This document shows, one piece after another, positions 34,389-43,775 of a stretch of DNA of 64,000 nt; positions within the stretch are counted from its first letter, which is position 1, and every line of letters begins with the position of its first letter. The DNA lies in assembly GCA_023228985.1 (NCBI GenBank), contig JALOAC010000011.1:15396-79395 (forward strand), written 5' to 3'. The notes beneath the pieces were generated by a model. The model was not told the origin of the DNA, searched no databases, and saw nothing but the letters and a program-made list of their open reading frames with translations. The DNA comes from Thiopseudomonas sp. GTDB lineage: Bacteria > Pseudomonadota > Gammaproteobacteria > Pseudomonadales > Pseudomonadaceae. The position numbers and the translations under genes are program-made.

Positions 34389-34740
34389 GAGATAGCTTCC
34401 CGTGGTAATTGAGCACTACACTGCGGCGAGTTGTCATGCTCAGATTTTGCTGTTGGTATCCTATTAATGACTGACTAGTATCCCTTTTTCTCTTATAGGC
34501 TTAAAACTTCTGAAGATCAATTTAATTGTTGAACAGCACTGAGTTCAAACGCTGTCACCAACGTTAAAAATATCTGTAAGACCTGCTTTTGTTGTACACT
34601 TAGGCCTAAGATTATTGTCCGCTATAAGCAGTTTCTGGTTTTAATTATCTTTTTTATTATCAATAGGTTGTAGCTGACTGCCAAAAAGGCAGTGCGGCTC
34701 GTATGTTATATTGGCATCACCGACAAATAGGGAGACCACA
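34389..34740. other. Divergent sdhB/pfkA intergenic region
   Basis: 352 bp without a gene. It should hold promoters in both directions. Visible items are a small CTGCCAAAAAGGCAG dyad at 34679-34693 and a TATATT at 34707-34712 upstream of pfkA; no -35 at good spacing was found. Confidence 0.4.
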
Positions 34741-35835
34741 ATGTCAAAGCGTTTGAAAATTTGTATCAATACAGGTGGTGGAGATGCCCCGGGTTTAAAT
34801 GCGGTGATCGAAGCAGTAACCATGGCGGCGCATAACCGTCAGTGGGATGTATATGGTATTAAAGCCGGTTATAACGGTTTGTTAAATACGGAAGAAATTG
34901 TGCATCTAACGCCCAAGATTGTGGACGGTATTGCCATTCAGGGTGGCACTATTTTGGGTAGCACCAATAAGGGCAACCCCTTCCAAATGCCGGTCTGTAA
35001 TGTGGCCGGTGAGTGTGAAGAGCGCAATATGTCAGAGCGGGTGATGGAAAACTTTCGCCGCTTGCGTTTTGATGCGCTCGTGTCAGTGGGTGGTGATGGC
35101 AGCATGGACATTGCCCAGCGATTTTTCGAGCTAGGTATGCCTGTTGTGGGCGTGCCAAAAACGATTGATAACGATTTAGGCGGCACGGAATCGACCTTTG
35201 GTTTTGATACCGCTGTAGGTATCGCTACTGAAGCTATTGATCGCCTGCATTCAACGGCTAAATCTCATGACCGAGTAATGGTGGTAGAGGTGATGGGGCG
35301 TGATGCTGGGTTTATTGCATTAAATAGTGGTATTTCGGGTAACGCAGATGTGATTTTGCTGCCGGAAATTCCCTTTGATATTGAAAAAGTGTGCGCCAAG
35401 ATTATGGCCAATGAATTAAGCGGTCGTAAATACAGCATCGTAGTGGTTGCCGAAGGTGCTGCACCCTTAGATGGCGAAGTTGTTGCTAAAGGTGAGGGCG
35501 AAATGGGTCGTCAGCATGTGCTTCTGGGTGGGGTGGCTGAATATGTCGCAAAGAAAATCGCTGAGCGTACCGGTAAAGATACCCGCTCACTGGTGTTAGG
35601 GCATTTGCAGCGCGGCGGCTCGCCAACCACCTTCGATCGTTTGCTGGCTTTGCGTTTTGGTGCGGCAGCAGTACGTGCGATTGAAAATGGCAAATTTGGT
35701 CATATGGTCAGCCTGCAGTCTGCTGATATTGTCACCGTCCCCATAGCTGAAGCGCTGAGCGTTGAAAAACGTGTTGATATTAAGGGCGACATTGTGATGA
35801 CCGCGCGAGATATGGACATTTGCTTTGGCGATTAA
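34741..35835 (+). CDS. pfkA: 6-phosphofructokinase, probably ATP-dependent
   Basis: The product is 364 residues from the ATG at 34741, which has GGGAGA upstream. It shows NTGGGDAPGLNAVI, the phosphoryl-donor loop GGDGS (residues 117-121), PKTIDND (Lys140) and the GHLQRGG substrate loop. Gly in GGDGS favours ATP over pyrophosphate, while Lys in PKTIDND is typical of the longer group III/PPi-type lineage; Gly-plus-Lys enzymes known from actinobacteria use ATP. PfkA commits fructose-6-phosphate to glycolysis. Pseudomonads usually lack it and use the Entner-Doudoroff route, so this is notable. It is likely monocistronic. Confidence 0.93.
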   Translation: MSKRLKICINTGGGDAPGLNAVIEAVTMAAHNRQWDVYGIKAGYNGLLNTEEIVHLTPKIVDGIAIQGGTILGSTNKGNPFQMPVCNVAGECEERNMSERVMENFRRLRFDALVSVGGDGSMDIAQRFFELGMPVVGVPKTIDNDLGGTESTFGFDTAVGIATEAIDRLHSTAKSHDRVMVVEVMGRDAGFIALNSGISGNADVILLPEIPFDIEKVCAKIMANELSGRKYSIVVVAEGAAPLDGEVVAKGEGEMGRQHVLLGGVAEYVAKKIAERTGKDTRSLVLGHLQRGGSPTTFDRLLALRFGAAAVRAIENGKFGHMVSLQSADIVTVPIAEALSVEKRVDIKGDIVMTARDMDICFGD

Positions 35836-35898
35836 CCCCAGCCAGCTGTAAGGCTGATTGGCGCAAAAAAAGTTTTGAGTACGTGATGCCGAGGAACT

Positions 35899-36714
35899 AT
35901 GTCAGTTAAGCAAGATAAACTACAAAAACGTTTGCGTCGTTTGGCTGGCGCGGCTGTTACTGATTTCAATATGATTGAGGAAGGCGACAAAATTATGGTG
36001 TGTCTATCCGGCGGCAAGGATAGCTATGTCATGTTGGATGTGTTGTTGCATTTACAGAAAGTTGCGCCGGTTCGCTTTGAGCTGGTAGCGGTGAATATGG
36101 ATCAAAAACAGCCCGGTTTCCCTGAGCATATTTTGCCGACTTACCTGCAAGAGCTCGGTGTCGAATACCATATTATTGAAGAAGACACCTATTCGGTTGT
36201 TAAAGAAAAGCTTGCGCAGGGCAAAACCACCTGCTCACTATGCTCCCGCTTGCGCCGTGGCACGCTCTATACCTATGCCGATGAAATAGGGGCCACCAAA
36301 ATGGCGCTTGGACATCATCGCGACGATATTCTGGAAACTTTCTTTTTGAACATGTTTTACGGTGGCACGCTTAAAGCGATGCCGCCTAAACTGCTGTCTG
36401 CTGATGGACGTAATGTGGTGATTAGGCCGCTGGCTTATTGCAAGGAAAGCGATATTGCCGAGTATGCTCAGCAGCAAGAGTTCCCAATTATTCCGTGTAA
36501 TCTCTGTGGCTCGCAAGAGAACCTGCAACGCCAAGTGGTTAAAGAAATGCTGCAAGACTGGGAGGCGAGAACCCCAGGCCGTACGGAAATTATGTTTCGC
36601 GCCCTGCAAAATGTTGCGCCTTCACAGCTGGCTGATCGTAATTTGTTTGATTTCACAGGCTTGAAAATTGATCAGCAGGTAACGTCGCGTTTTATTGATG
36701 CGGTCAATGTTTAG
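35899..36714 (+). CDS. ttcA: tRNA 2-thiocytidine(32) synthetase TtcA
   Basis: TtcA thiolates cytidine 32 in certain tRNAs with an Fe-S cluster and ATP. The 271-residue product has the PP-loop SGGKDSYVML and the two cluster-binding cysteines in CSLCSRLRRG, as well as the GHHRDDILETFFLNMFYGG segment. A third CNLCGSQ motif follows. It starts 63 nt after pfkA and ends 80 nt before fliK. Confidence 0.95.
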   Translation: MSVKQDKLQKRLRRLAGAAVTDFNMIEEGDKIMVCLSGGKDSYVMLDVLLHLQKVAPVRFELVAVNMDQKQPGFPEHILPTYLQELGVEYHIIEEDTYSVVKEKLAQGKTTCSLCSRLRRGTLYTYADEIGATKMALGHHRDDILETFFLNMFYGGTLKAMPPKLLSADGRNVVIRPLAYCKESDIAEYAQQQEFPIIPCNLCGSQENLQRQVVKEMLQDWEARTPGRTEIMFRALQNVAPSQLADRNLFDFTGLKIDQQVTSRFIDAVNV

Positions 36715-36737
36715 CTATTAATGTTGGGAACTTGAAG

Positions 36738-36754
36738 TTGGCTTGTTATTTGCT
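36738..36754 (+). promoter_or_regulatory. Sigma-54 promoter of the flagellar operon
   Basis: TTGGCTTGTTATTTGCT: the GG (-24) and GC (-12) dinucleotides are separated by 10 bp, the invariant sigma-54 spacing. It lies about 40 bp before the fliK start. In pseudomonads the equivalent flagellar genes depend on RpoN and FleQ. Confidence 0.75.
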
Positions 36755-36794
36755 TGTAATGCACTAGTGGGATTTACCTGTATGGGAGAGCATT

Positions 36795-38168
36795 ATGCAA
36801 CTTATGGCTGATTTTTTATTAGAACCTAGCGCCAAGCAGTCTGTGGGCAAGGCTAAAAACACGTTACTTGAGACTAACAATCAGGCTGCATCTAATGCGC
36901 CTAAATTTTCTAACATTTACGCACAACAGCAGCAAGCCAGAGGCTTTGCTGCTAAAAATGAACCTGCAAAACCACAGGCTGTTGCCAAGCAAGCGCAATC
37001 CAGTGCTAAAAGCCCTGACACAAAGCCGTCTTCTGTAAAAGAGCAGAAAACCGTGCAAAGTAAGTCGGACTCAGTGGTGAAAAATGCAGACACTACGGTT
37101 AAAGATGAAACAAAAACCGTGGCTGATGAGCAGCAAGGTCAAGAAGTTGACTCGCATAGCGGCAAGGATTTGCCAGCTCAAACAGATAAAAAAGATGAAA
37201 GCTTAGTTGCACAGCTTGATCCTTTGTTGTTGCAAATTATGCAAGCGCAACAAATGGGTGCTGAACATAGTGCTGAGATAGAAGAGCCAGTGGCTGAGCC
37301 AGTGGCTGAGCTACTTACTGAGCCGCAGGCTGATCCGGTATTGGTTGGAATGGCAAACGCTATGAGCACTATGCCGGTAATGGATGCAGAGCAATTGACG
37401 CATAAATCTGCCGGAACAATGACGGGTACACCAATGCAAGGATCGGCAGCGTTTATGCAGGCAGGCTCAGCAGGTGAAGCACAAGAGGCAGAGCTAAACG
37501 AGCCAGCAGAGTTGGAGCCGCTTGATTTGGCAGTAGGTGTCGAAGAGGATGTGAAGCTAACCCAGGTTTTGGCTCAGTCAGTAGCCACGCAAGCAAAAAG
37601 CGAGGCTAAGCAAGCGCCTGCTCAACTGGTTGGTGAGGTCAAAACAGGTGTGGAAAACACCGCGCGCAATGAAACGCTTATGCGTGCCGAATCCGTGCAG
37701 CAAGCCAATGCGGCGCGTCAAGTTCCCGGGCAGCCTGTAGCCATGAATCAGCCGGGTTGGAGCAAAGAACTGACAGATAAAGTGATGTGGATGTCTTCGC
37801 AAAACCTTAAATCAGCCGAGATAAAGTTAAATCCGGCAGAGCTGGGACGTTTGGATATTCGGGTGCAGGTGAATAGCGAACAGACGCAGATTACCTTTAC
37901 CAGTGCCCACGCTGGTGTGCGTGAGAGCCTTGAGAATCAGAGCTTTCGCTTGCGCGAGCTAATGGCGCAGCAGGGGATGCAGGATGTGGATGTGAACGTG
38001 GCTGATCAATCAGAAACGGATCAGCGCGATGAGCGTGAGCTTAGAGAGCTAATGGCTGAGCAACACTCAGGCATCGCACAGCAGGGTGAGGAAGAGGTTG
38101 TGCAGGCAGTAACTGAAGTGCCACAGGTAGAAAACGGCCACAGCGGCAGGCTCAGTTATTATGTATAA
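36795..38168 (+). CDS. fliK: Flagellar hook-length control protein FliK
   Basis: FliK measures hook length and switches the export apparatus from hook to filament substrates. The 457-residue product has a long disordered Lys/Gln/Glu-rich N-terminal part with short repeats (EEPVAEPVAEL) and a conserved C-terminal Flg_hook domain (about residues 320-410: VMWMSSQNLKSAEIKLNPAELGRLDIRVQV). The ATG at 36795 follows GGGAGA. It is the first gene of the fliKLMNOPQR-flhB cluster and is preceded by a sigma-54 promoter. Confidence 0.92.
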   Translation: MQLMADFLLEPSAKQSVGKAKNTLLETNNQAASNAPKFSNIYAQQQQARGFAAKNEPAKPQAVAKQAQSSAKSPDTKPSSVKEQKTVQSKSDSVVKNADTTVKDETKTVADEQQGQEVDSHSGKDLPAQTDKKDESLVAQLDPLLLQIMQAQQMGAEHSAEIEEPVAEPVAELLTEPQADPVLVGMANAMSTMPVMDAEQLTHKSAGTMTGTPMQGSAAFMQAGSAGEAQEAELNEPAELEPLDLAVGVEEDVKLTQVLAQSVATQAKSEAKQAPAQLVGEVKTGVENTARNETLMRAESVQQANAARQVPGQPVAMNQPGWSKELTDKVMWMSSQNLKSAEIKLNPAELGRLDIRVQVNSEQTQITFTSAHAGVRESLENQSFRLRELMAQQGMQDVDVNVADQSETDQRDERELRELMAEQHSGIAQQGEEEVVQAVTEVPQVENGHSGRLSYYV

Positions 38169-38259
38169 CACGTGATTAACTCGTGACAATTAGCGGCATT
38201 GCAGCGGAAACTTCGCTACACTGTGTCGCTAAATTGTCAGCTTGAAACCTAGGATAGAT

Positions 38260-38769
38260 ATGGCTAATGAAGCAAGTGCGCCCGCCGAGTTGGCAGCGCC
38301 AAAGAAAAATAAGCGCAAGGTTATCGTTATTGCTAGCATCGCGGTTTTGCTGGCGGTAGGTTTGTCAGCGGCTGGAGCTTGGTTTTTCTTAAGTAAAGAG
38401 AGCGATCCGCAGCAGGAACAAAGTGCCCAAGAAGTTCCTCAAGGAAAGCAGAAGGCAGTCTATGAGCTGCTTGCCCCTGCCTTTGTCGTTAACTTTCATA
38501 GCCAAGGCCGTCAACGCTATATGCAAGCAAGCTTGGCGCTGATGTCGCGTAACGAGAATGAACTTAAACAGTTGAAAGTACACATGCCGACGTTAAGAAA
38601 TCAGTTAGTAATGCTGTTTTCCAGTCAGGATTTTGAAGCGCTAAATACGCCGTTAGGTATTGAGCTGCTTAAACAAAAGGCGACAGCGGCAGTGCAGGAA
38701 TTGGCTATGCGTGAGGTGGGAAGTCCTGTGATCGAACAGGTTTTGTTTACTAACTTTGTCATGCAGTAA
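38260..38769 (+). CDS. fliL: Flagellar basal-body protein FliL
   Basis: FliL is an inner-membrane protein near the stator that affects torque. The 169-residue product has a cytoplasmic N-terminus rich in Lys, one transmembrane helix (IVIASIAVLLAVGLSAAGAWFF) and a periplasmic stomatin-like domain (ELLAPAFVVNFHSQGRQRYMQASLAL). The ATG at 38260 with AGGAT upstream is preferred over a TTG at 38242. There is a 91-nt gap after fliK, so a separate promoter is possible. Confidence 0.93.
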   Translation: MANEASAPAELAAPKKNKRKVIVIASIAVLLAVGLSAAGAWFFLSKESDPQQEQSAQEVPQGKQKAVYELLAPAFVVNFHSQGRQRYMQASLALMSRNENELKQLKVHMPTLRNQLVMLFSSQDFEALNTPLGIELLKQKATAAVQELAMREVGSPVIEQVLFTNFVMQ

Positions 38770-38788
38770 GTAGCTGAGGTCGAAAATT

Positions 38789-39760
38789 ATGTCAGTGCAA
38801 GACTTATTATCACAGGACGAAATTGACGCGCTTTTGCATGGTGTCGATGATGGCGCTGTGGATACTGTGGATGATGCTATTCCAGGCTCCATTAAAAGCT
38901 ATGACCTGACCAGCCAAGATCGCATTGTGCGCGGTCGTATGCCGACCTTGGAAATGATTAACGAGCGATTTGCCCGTTACACGCGCATTAGCATGTTTAA
39001 CTTGCTGCGCCGCTCGGCAGATGTGTCTGTGGGCGGGGTGCAGGTGATGAAGTTTGGTGAGTACATTCACTCGCTCTATGTGCCGACTAGCTTGAACTTA
39101 GTGAAAATGAAACCGTTGCGTGGCACCTGCTTGTTTATCCTTGACTCGCGCTTGGTGTTTAAACTGGTAGATAACTTTTTTGGTGGCGATGGTCGTCATG
39201 CGAAAATTGAAGGTCGTGAGTTTACGCCAACCGAGCTGCGCGTGGTGCGTATGGTGCTTGAACAGACTTTCGTGGATTTAAAAGAAGCTTGGCATGCAGT
39301 GCTAAATGTTGATTTCGAATATATGAACTCAGAAGTTAACCCGGCGCTGGCTAACATTGTGAGTCCAAGTGAAGTGGTGGTGGTGTCCACATTCCATATT
39401 GAGTTGGATGGCGGTGGTGGCGATCTACACATCACGTTTCCTTACTCAATGATTGAGCCTATCCGCGAAATGCTCGATGCTGGTTTTCAGTCTGATGTGG
39501 ATGATCAGGATGAGCGCTGGAGCAAAGCAATACGCGAAGATATTTTAGATGTGCGCGTACCTTTAAGCTCCACCGTGGTCCGTCGAGAATTAAAGCTACG
39601 GGATATTTTAACCATGCAGCCAGGGGACATTATTCCGGTAGAAATGCCGGAACGTATGCTGTTGCGTGCCAACGGAGTACCTACCTTCAAGGTACAGATT
39701 GGTTCGCATAATGGGAATTTAGCATTACAGGTTCTAGAGCCAATTACACGGTCTCGTTGA
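38789..39760 (+). CDS. fliM: Flagellar motor switch protein FliM
   Basis: FliM is the middle ring of the C ring and receives CheY-P. The 323-residue product begins MSVQDLLSQDEIDALLHGV, the CheY-binding N-terminal peptide, continues with the middle domain (LEMINERFARYTRISMFNLLRRSADV) and ends with the SpoA-like domain (MQPGDIIPVEMPERMLLRANGVPTF). Length and motifs are normal. It is 19 nt after fliL and 20 nt before fliN. Confidence 0.97.
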   Translation: MSVQDLLSQDEIDALLHGVDDGAVDTVDDAIPGSIKSYDLTSQDRIVRGRMPTLEMINERFARYTRISMFNLLRRSADVSVGGVQVMKFGEYIHSLYVPTSLNLVKMKPLRGTCLFILDSRLVFKLVDNFFGGDGRHAKIEGREFTPTELRVVRMVLEQTFVDLKEAWHAVLNVDFEYMNSEVNPALANIVSPSEVVVVSTFHIELDGGGGDLHITFPYSMIEPIREMLDAGFQSDVDDQDERWSKAIREDILDVRVPLSSTVVRRELKLRDILTMQPGDIIPVEMPERMLLRANGVPTFKVQIGSHNGNLALQVLEPITRSR

Positions 39761-39780
39761 TAAAGATAAGTAGGTAAGCC

Positions 39781-40239
39781 ATGACAGATGAAGAAAATAT
39801 AAGCAGTGATGATCAAGCCCTCGCTGATGAGTGGGCAGCGGCCTTAGCGGAATCTGGCGATGCTGATCAGGATGAAATTGATGCTATGTTGGCGCAAACC
39901 GATTCAGGGCCTGCTAAAGCACCGATGCGTGAGTTTCCGGATTCGCCTGCGCATGATGCAGCTCCAGTTAGTCTAGATGGACCTAATCTGGATGTGATTC
40001 TAGATATTCCGGTCAGTATTTCTATGGAGGTAGGCAGCGCTGATATCAGCATTCGCAACCTGTTGCAGCTCAATCAGGGCTCCGTGGTTGAGCTTGACCG
40101 TTTAGCGGGTGAGCCGCTGGATGTATTGGTTAATGGCACACTGATTGCGCATGGTGAAGTGGTGGTGGTAAACGAGAAGTTTGGTATACGTTTAACCGAT
40201 GTCATTAGCCCAAGTGAACGAATCAAAAAACTAAGGTGA
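39781..40239 (+). CDS. fliN: Flagellar motor switch protein FliN
   Basis: FliN forms the lower C ring and docks export complexes. The 152-residue product has an acidic N-terminal extension (DEENISSDDQALADEWAAALAE) and the SpoA domain VILDIPVSISMEVGSADISI to VVVVNEKFGIRLTDVISP. It is directly followed by fliO after 4 nt. Confidence 0.97.
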   Translation: MTDEENISSDDQALADEWAAALAESGDADQDEIDAMLAQTDSGPAKAPMREFPDSPAHDAAPVSLDGPNLDVILDIPVSISMEVGSADISIRNLLQLNQGSVVELDRLAGEPLDVLVNGTLIAHGEVVVVNEKFGIRLTDVISPSERIKKLR

Positions 40240-40243
40240 TGGC

Positions 40244-40705
40244 ATGCGCGCTGTTTTAGGGCTGGGTGTTTTTTTGAGTTCTGCTTGGGTTAACGCTCAA
40301 GAGCAGAACAGTGCGCCCGTTGCATCTGTTACTAGCTCTGCTGATATAACAGGACAACTCATACAGCTCTTGTTTGGGCTGCTGCTGGTCATTGCGGTTA
40401 TTTTTCTATTGGCTTGGTTTGTGCGGCGTATCCAGCATAGCTTGCCCGTGAGCAAGGCGAATCAAAGTATCCGTTTATTGGCTACACAGCCGTTAGGTCC
40501 CAGAGAGCGCCTGTTGTTGGTGCAGGTGGGCAAAGAGCAGATTTTGCTTGGCTTAACACCGGGTACAATCGAGCCACTGCACGTCTTGCAAGAGCCGATA
40601 GAGATTGATGATGAGCCGGGTGGCGCATCAGATTTTGGTAAAAAATTCAAAAGCTTGCTCAAGGCACAAGTGCAAACTGTGCAAGACAATAAGGAAAGCC
40701 CATGA
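40244..40705 (+). CDS. fliO: Flagellar biosynthesis protein FliO
   Basis: FliO stabilises FliP during assembly of the export gate. The 153-residue product has a signal-like start, one transmembrane helix (LIQLLFGLLLVIAVIFLLAWF) and a cytoplasmic domain with SIRLLATQPLGPRERLLLVQVG, the FliO/FliZ pattern. Its end overlaps fliP in ATGA. Confidence 0.93.
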   Translation: MRAVLGLGVFLSSAWVNAQEQNSAPVASVTSSADITGQLIQLLFGLLLVIAVIFLLAWFVRRIQHSLPVSKANQSIRLLATQPLGPRERLLLVQVGKEQILLGLTPGTIEPLHVLQEPIEIDDEPGGASDFGKKFKSLLKAQVQTVQDNKESP

Positions 40706-41463
40706 GCCGTTTTGTTCGCCTGTTCATAGTGTTTGTAGCGGTATTGGGCAGTCCACTTATTTTTGCAGCAGACGCTAATCCCTTATCAATTTCAGCAATC
40801 ACCATGACCACGGATGCGCAGGGTCAGCAAGAGTATTCAGTTAACCTGCAAATTCTGATGATTATGACGGCGCTGGGTTTTATCCCGGCGATTGTCATGC
40901 TGATGACCAGTTTTACCCGCATCATTATTGTTTTTTCTATTCTGCGTCAGGCAATGGGTTTACAGCAGGCGCCTTCAAACCAGATTTTACTAGGTTTGGC
41001 GATGTTTTTAACCCTGTTTATTATGGCACCGGTGTTTGAGAAAATTAACCAAGATGCGCTGCAGCCCTATTTAAATGAGCAAATAACAGCCAAGCAAGCG
41101 TTAGATCTTGCCGAAGGTCCAATCAAAACCTTTATGCTGGCGCAAACACGTGAAACTGATTTAGAGCTGTTTATCCGTATTGCCAAACGCACCGATATCG
41201 AATCCCCCGAAGCCACGCCACTGACTATTTTGGTACCGGCCTTTGTGACTTCAGAATTAAAAACGGCCTTTCAAATTGGCTTTATGATTTTTATTCCGTT
41301 TCTGATTGTCGATGTGGTGGTGGCCAGTATCCTGATGTCCATGGGGATGATGATGCTCTCGCCATTGATTATTTCTTTACCCTTTAAAATTATGCTGTTT
41401 GTGTTAGTTGATGGTTGGACGTTAATTATTGGTACGCTGGCAAACAGTTTTGGCACATTGTGA
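40702..41463 (+). CDS. fliP: Flagellar export gate protein FliP
   Basis: FliP is a core membrane subunit of the flagellar type III export gate. The 253-residue product has a cleavable signal peptide (FVRLFIVFVAVLGSPLIFA), four membrane segments and the family motifs FIPAIVMLMTSFTRIIIVFS, APSNQILLGLAMFLT and VPAFVTSELKTAFQIGFMIF. It starts in an ATGA overlap with fliO. Confidence 0.97.
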   Translation: MSRFVRLFIVFVAVLGSPLIFAADANPLSISAITMTTDAQGQQEYSVNLQILMIMTALGFIPAIVMLMTSFTRIIIVFSILRQAMGLQQAPSNQILLGLAMFLTLFIMAPVFEKINQDALQPYLNEQITAKQALDLAEGPIKTFMLAQTRETDLELFIRIAKRTDIESPEATPLTILVPAFVTSELKTAFQIGFMIFIPFLIVDVVVASILMSMGMMMLSPLIISLPFKIMLFVLVDGWTLIIGTLANSFGTL

Positions 41464-41474
41464 GGTGAAACACT

Positions 41475-41744
41475 ATGACACCTGAAATCGCCGTTGATAT
41501 TTTCCGTGAAGCCCTATGGTTGATGGCTATGGCTGTTGCCACCATCATTACACCGAGCTTAATCATTGGCTTAATTGTGGCTATGTTTCAGGCCGCCACT
41601 CAGATTAACGAGCAGACCCTAAGTTTTTTGCCACGCTTGTTGGTCAGCTTTATGACATTGACTGTTATGGGGCCTTGGCTGGTGGGTAGGTGGCTAGACT
41701 TCACCACCAAGCTGTTTGAAAGCATGCCCTATGTGTTGGGCTAG
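41475..41744 (+). CDS. fliQ: Flagellar export gate protein FliQ
   Basis: The 89-residue product has two membrane helices and the FliQ pattern (AVATIITPSLIIGLIVAMFQAATQINEQTLSFLP). It stacks with FliP and FliR in the export gate. Position between fliP and fliR is as expected. Confidence 0.97.
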   Translation: MTPEIAVDIFREALWLMAMAVATIITPSLIIGLIVAMFQAATQINEQTLSFLPRLLVSFMTLTVMGPWLVGRWLDFTTKLFESMPYVLG

Positions 41745-41753
41745 ACTAAATCC

Positions 41754-42524
41754 ATGTTTGAGTTAAGCGGTGCTCAAATAGGGGGCTGGATTAACAGCTT
41801 TCTATTGCCGCTGTTTCGTATTGGCAGCATGTTGATGGTGATGCCTATTGTGGGCACACAGTTAGTCCCACGACGTATCCGCTTATATTTTGCAGTTGCC
41901 TTTACAGTGGCTATAGCGCCTGTACTGCCAGAAATGCCGCAAGTAGACGCCCTGAGTGTGCAAGCAATTTTATTGATTGCAGAGCAGATTATTATCGGTG
42001 TTTTACTTGGTTTAGTGTTGCAGATGATGTTTCACATTTTTGTCTTCGCTGGCCAGCTTATTTCCATGCAGATGGGCTTGGGTTTTGCTTCATTAATGGA
42101 CCCCGCCACAGGGGTGTCAGTGCCCTTAATAGGCCAGTTTTTGCTGATGCTGGTAACGCTATTGTTTTTAGCTGTTAATGGGCATTTAGTGGCCTTTGAA
42201 ATTATGGCGGAGAGCTTTACCACTTTGCCTGTGGGGCAGGCTTTGGATATAGGCCATTACACAGTGTTTGCGGGTCGTTTAAGCTGGGTGATTGGTGCTG
42301 CATTGCTGTTGGCGTTGCCAGCGGTTAGCTCGTTGTTAGTGATTAACATTGCTTTTGGTGTGATGACGCGTGCAGCACCTCAGCTTAATATTTTTACCAT
42401 TGGTTTCCCGTTAACCTTAATTATGGGCATGATTATTTTCTGGGTTTCGACGGCTGAGATCCTGACTCACTTCCAAACAATTACTTCGGAAGCCTTATTT
42501 TTGATGCGTAGTTTTACTCAATAG
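41754..42524 (+). CDS. fliR: Flagellar export gate protein FliR
   Basis: The 256-residue product is a multi-pass membrane protein with FliR signatures (FRIGSMLMVMPIVGTQLVPRRIR and GLGFASLMDPATGVSVPLIG). It closes the FliP5Q4R1 gate. It starts 10 nt after fliQ and ends 13 nt before flhB. Confidence 0.97.
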   Translation: MFELSGAQIGGWINSFLLPLFRIGSMLMVMPIVGTQLVPRRIRLYFAVAFTVAIAPVLPEMPQVDALSVQAILLIAEQIIIGVLLGLVLQMMFHIFVFAGQLISMQMGLGFASLMDPATGVSVPLIGQFLLMLVTLLFLAVNGHLVAFEIMAESFTTLPVGQALDIGHYTVFAGRLSWVIGAALLLALPAVSSLLVINIAFGVMTRAAPQLNIFTIGFPLTLIMGMIIFWVSTAEILTHFQTITSEALFLMRSFTQ

Positions 42525-42537
42525 GTAGGTTGAAGCT

Positions 42538-43674
42538 ATGGCAGAAAGTGAAAGCGGTGCAGAAAAAAGCGAAGAACCAACGGCAAAACGTCAGCAAGAT
42601 GCTCGAAAAAAAGGTCAAATCGCGCGCTCACGTGAACTAAACACTCTGGCTATTGTGCTGGGGGGGACTGCTGGCTTGCTGATGTTCGGTGGTGTCATAG
42701 GGCAGAAAATTTTAGATGTCATGACTGAGAATTTCGATCTGCCCCGCGAAATTCTATACAACGACCGTTATATGAGCTTGAACCTGCTTGCAGCAGCAAA
42801 GCATGCAAGTGAGGGCTTAGCCCCGTTATTTCTTCTCCTCTTAGTGGCTTCAATTGTCGGCCCGATAGCCTTGGGCGGTTGGTTGTTTTCCTTAGAGTCA
42901 CTGGCACCTAAGGCCAGTCGCATGAACCCGGCAGCGGGTTTAAAACGCATGTTTTCCATGAAATCCATTATCGAGCTGGTAAAAGCACTGGGCAAGTTTT
43001 TGGTGGTGTTAATTGTTGCACTGTTTGTGCTGTCCAATGCCAGTGAGGATTTGTTTAATATTGCTAACGAGCCGCTTGAGCTCGCTATTTTGCACGCCGT
43101 GCAAACCATTGGCTGGAGCTCGCTGTGGATGGCGTGTGGTCTCATACTGATCGCTGCTGTTGATGTGCCGTTTCAAATGTGGGATAGCAAACAAAAGCTG
43201 AAAATGACCAAGCAGGAAGTACGTGACGAGCATAAAGACTCGGAAGGTAAGCCTGAGGTTAAGGGACGTATTCGACGCTTACAAATGGAGATGGCACAAC
43301 GGCGTATGATGAGTGCCGTACCAGAAGCTGATGTGGTTATTACTAACCCAACACACTTTTCCGTTGCGCTTAAATATGATGAGAACGCCGGTAATGCGCC
43401 TAAAGTGATTGCCAAGGGTAGTGATCATCTGGCGTTGAAAATTCGTGAAATTGCCAACGAACACCAAATTATTTTATTGGAATCTCCGGCTTTAGCGCGA
43501 GCGGTATATTATTCCACAGAGTTAGATGAGGAAATTCCTGCCGGTTTATATATGGCAGTTGCGCAAGTATTGGCCTATGTCTATCAATTGCGTCAGTACC
43601 ATGCAGGTAAAGGCAAGCGCCCAGGCTCCTTAAATGACTTGCCTATCCCAGATGATTTGCGTCGAGATGAATAA
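42538..43674 (+). CDS. flhB: Flagellar export switch protein FlhB
   Basis: FlhB sets substrate specificity through self-cleavage. The 378-residue product has the N-terminal SGAEKSEEPTAKRQQDARKKGQ, four membrane helices and the cytoplasmic domain with the autocleavage motif NPTH (in ITNPTHFSVALKYD). It is the last flagellar gene here: flhA and flhF, expected next in pseudomonads, are replaced by phoPQ. Confidence 0.97.
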   Translation: MAESESGAEKSEEPTAKRQQDARKKGQIARSRELNTLAIVLGGTAGLLMFGGVIGQKILDVMTENFDLPREILYNDRYMSLNLLAAAKHASEGLAPLFLLLLVASIVGPIALGGWLFSLESLAPKASRMNPAAGLKRMFSMKSIIELVKALGKFLVVLIVALFVLSNASEDLFNIANEPLELAILHAVQTIGWSSLWMACGLILIAAVDVPFQMWDSKQKLKMTKQEVRDEHKDSEGKPEVKGRIRRLQMEMAQRRMMSAVPEADVVITNPTHFSVALKYDENAGNAPKVIAKGSDHLALKIREIANEHQIILLESPALARAVYYSTELDEEIPAGLYMAVAQVLAYVYQLRQYHAGKGKRPGSLNDLPIPDDLRRDE

Positions 43675-43708
43675 CGCGCACGTCATAAGCAGCAATTAGT
43701 TCAGCATT

Positions 43709-43747
43709 GGTTTAGTTGTTGTTAGTGATTGTTTAGTATGCTGTTTA
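43709..43747 (+). promoter_or_regulatory. Possible PhoP boxes upstream of phoP
   Basis: GGTTTA-N5-TGTTAG (43709-43725) resembles the PhoP direct repeat (G/T)GTTTA-N5-(G/T)GTTTA with two changes in the second half, and two further TGTTTA copies lie at 43730-43735 and 43742-43747. They sit 30-65 bp before the phoP start and suggest autoregulation. Confidence 0.4.
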
Positions 43748-43775
43748 GCCGATTAAAAATTCAAAAGGTTTTGGC

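Noticed and set aside
34741..35835. PPi-dependent phosphofructokinase
   Set aside because: The donor loop is GGDGS rather than GGDDS/T, favouring ATP, although PKTIDND is shared with the PPi lineage.
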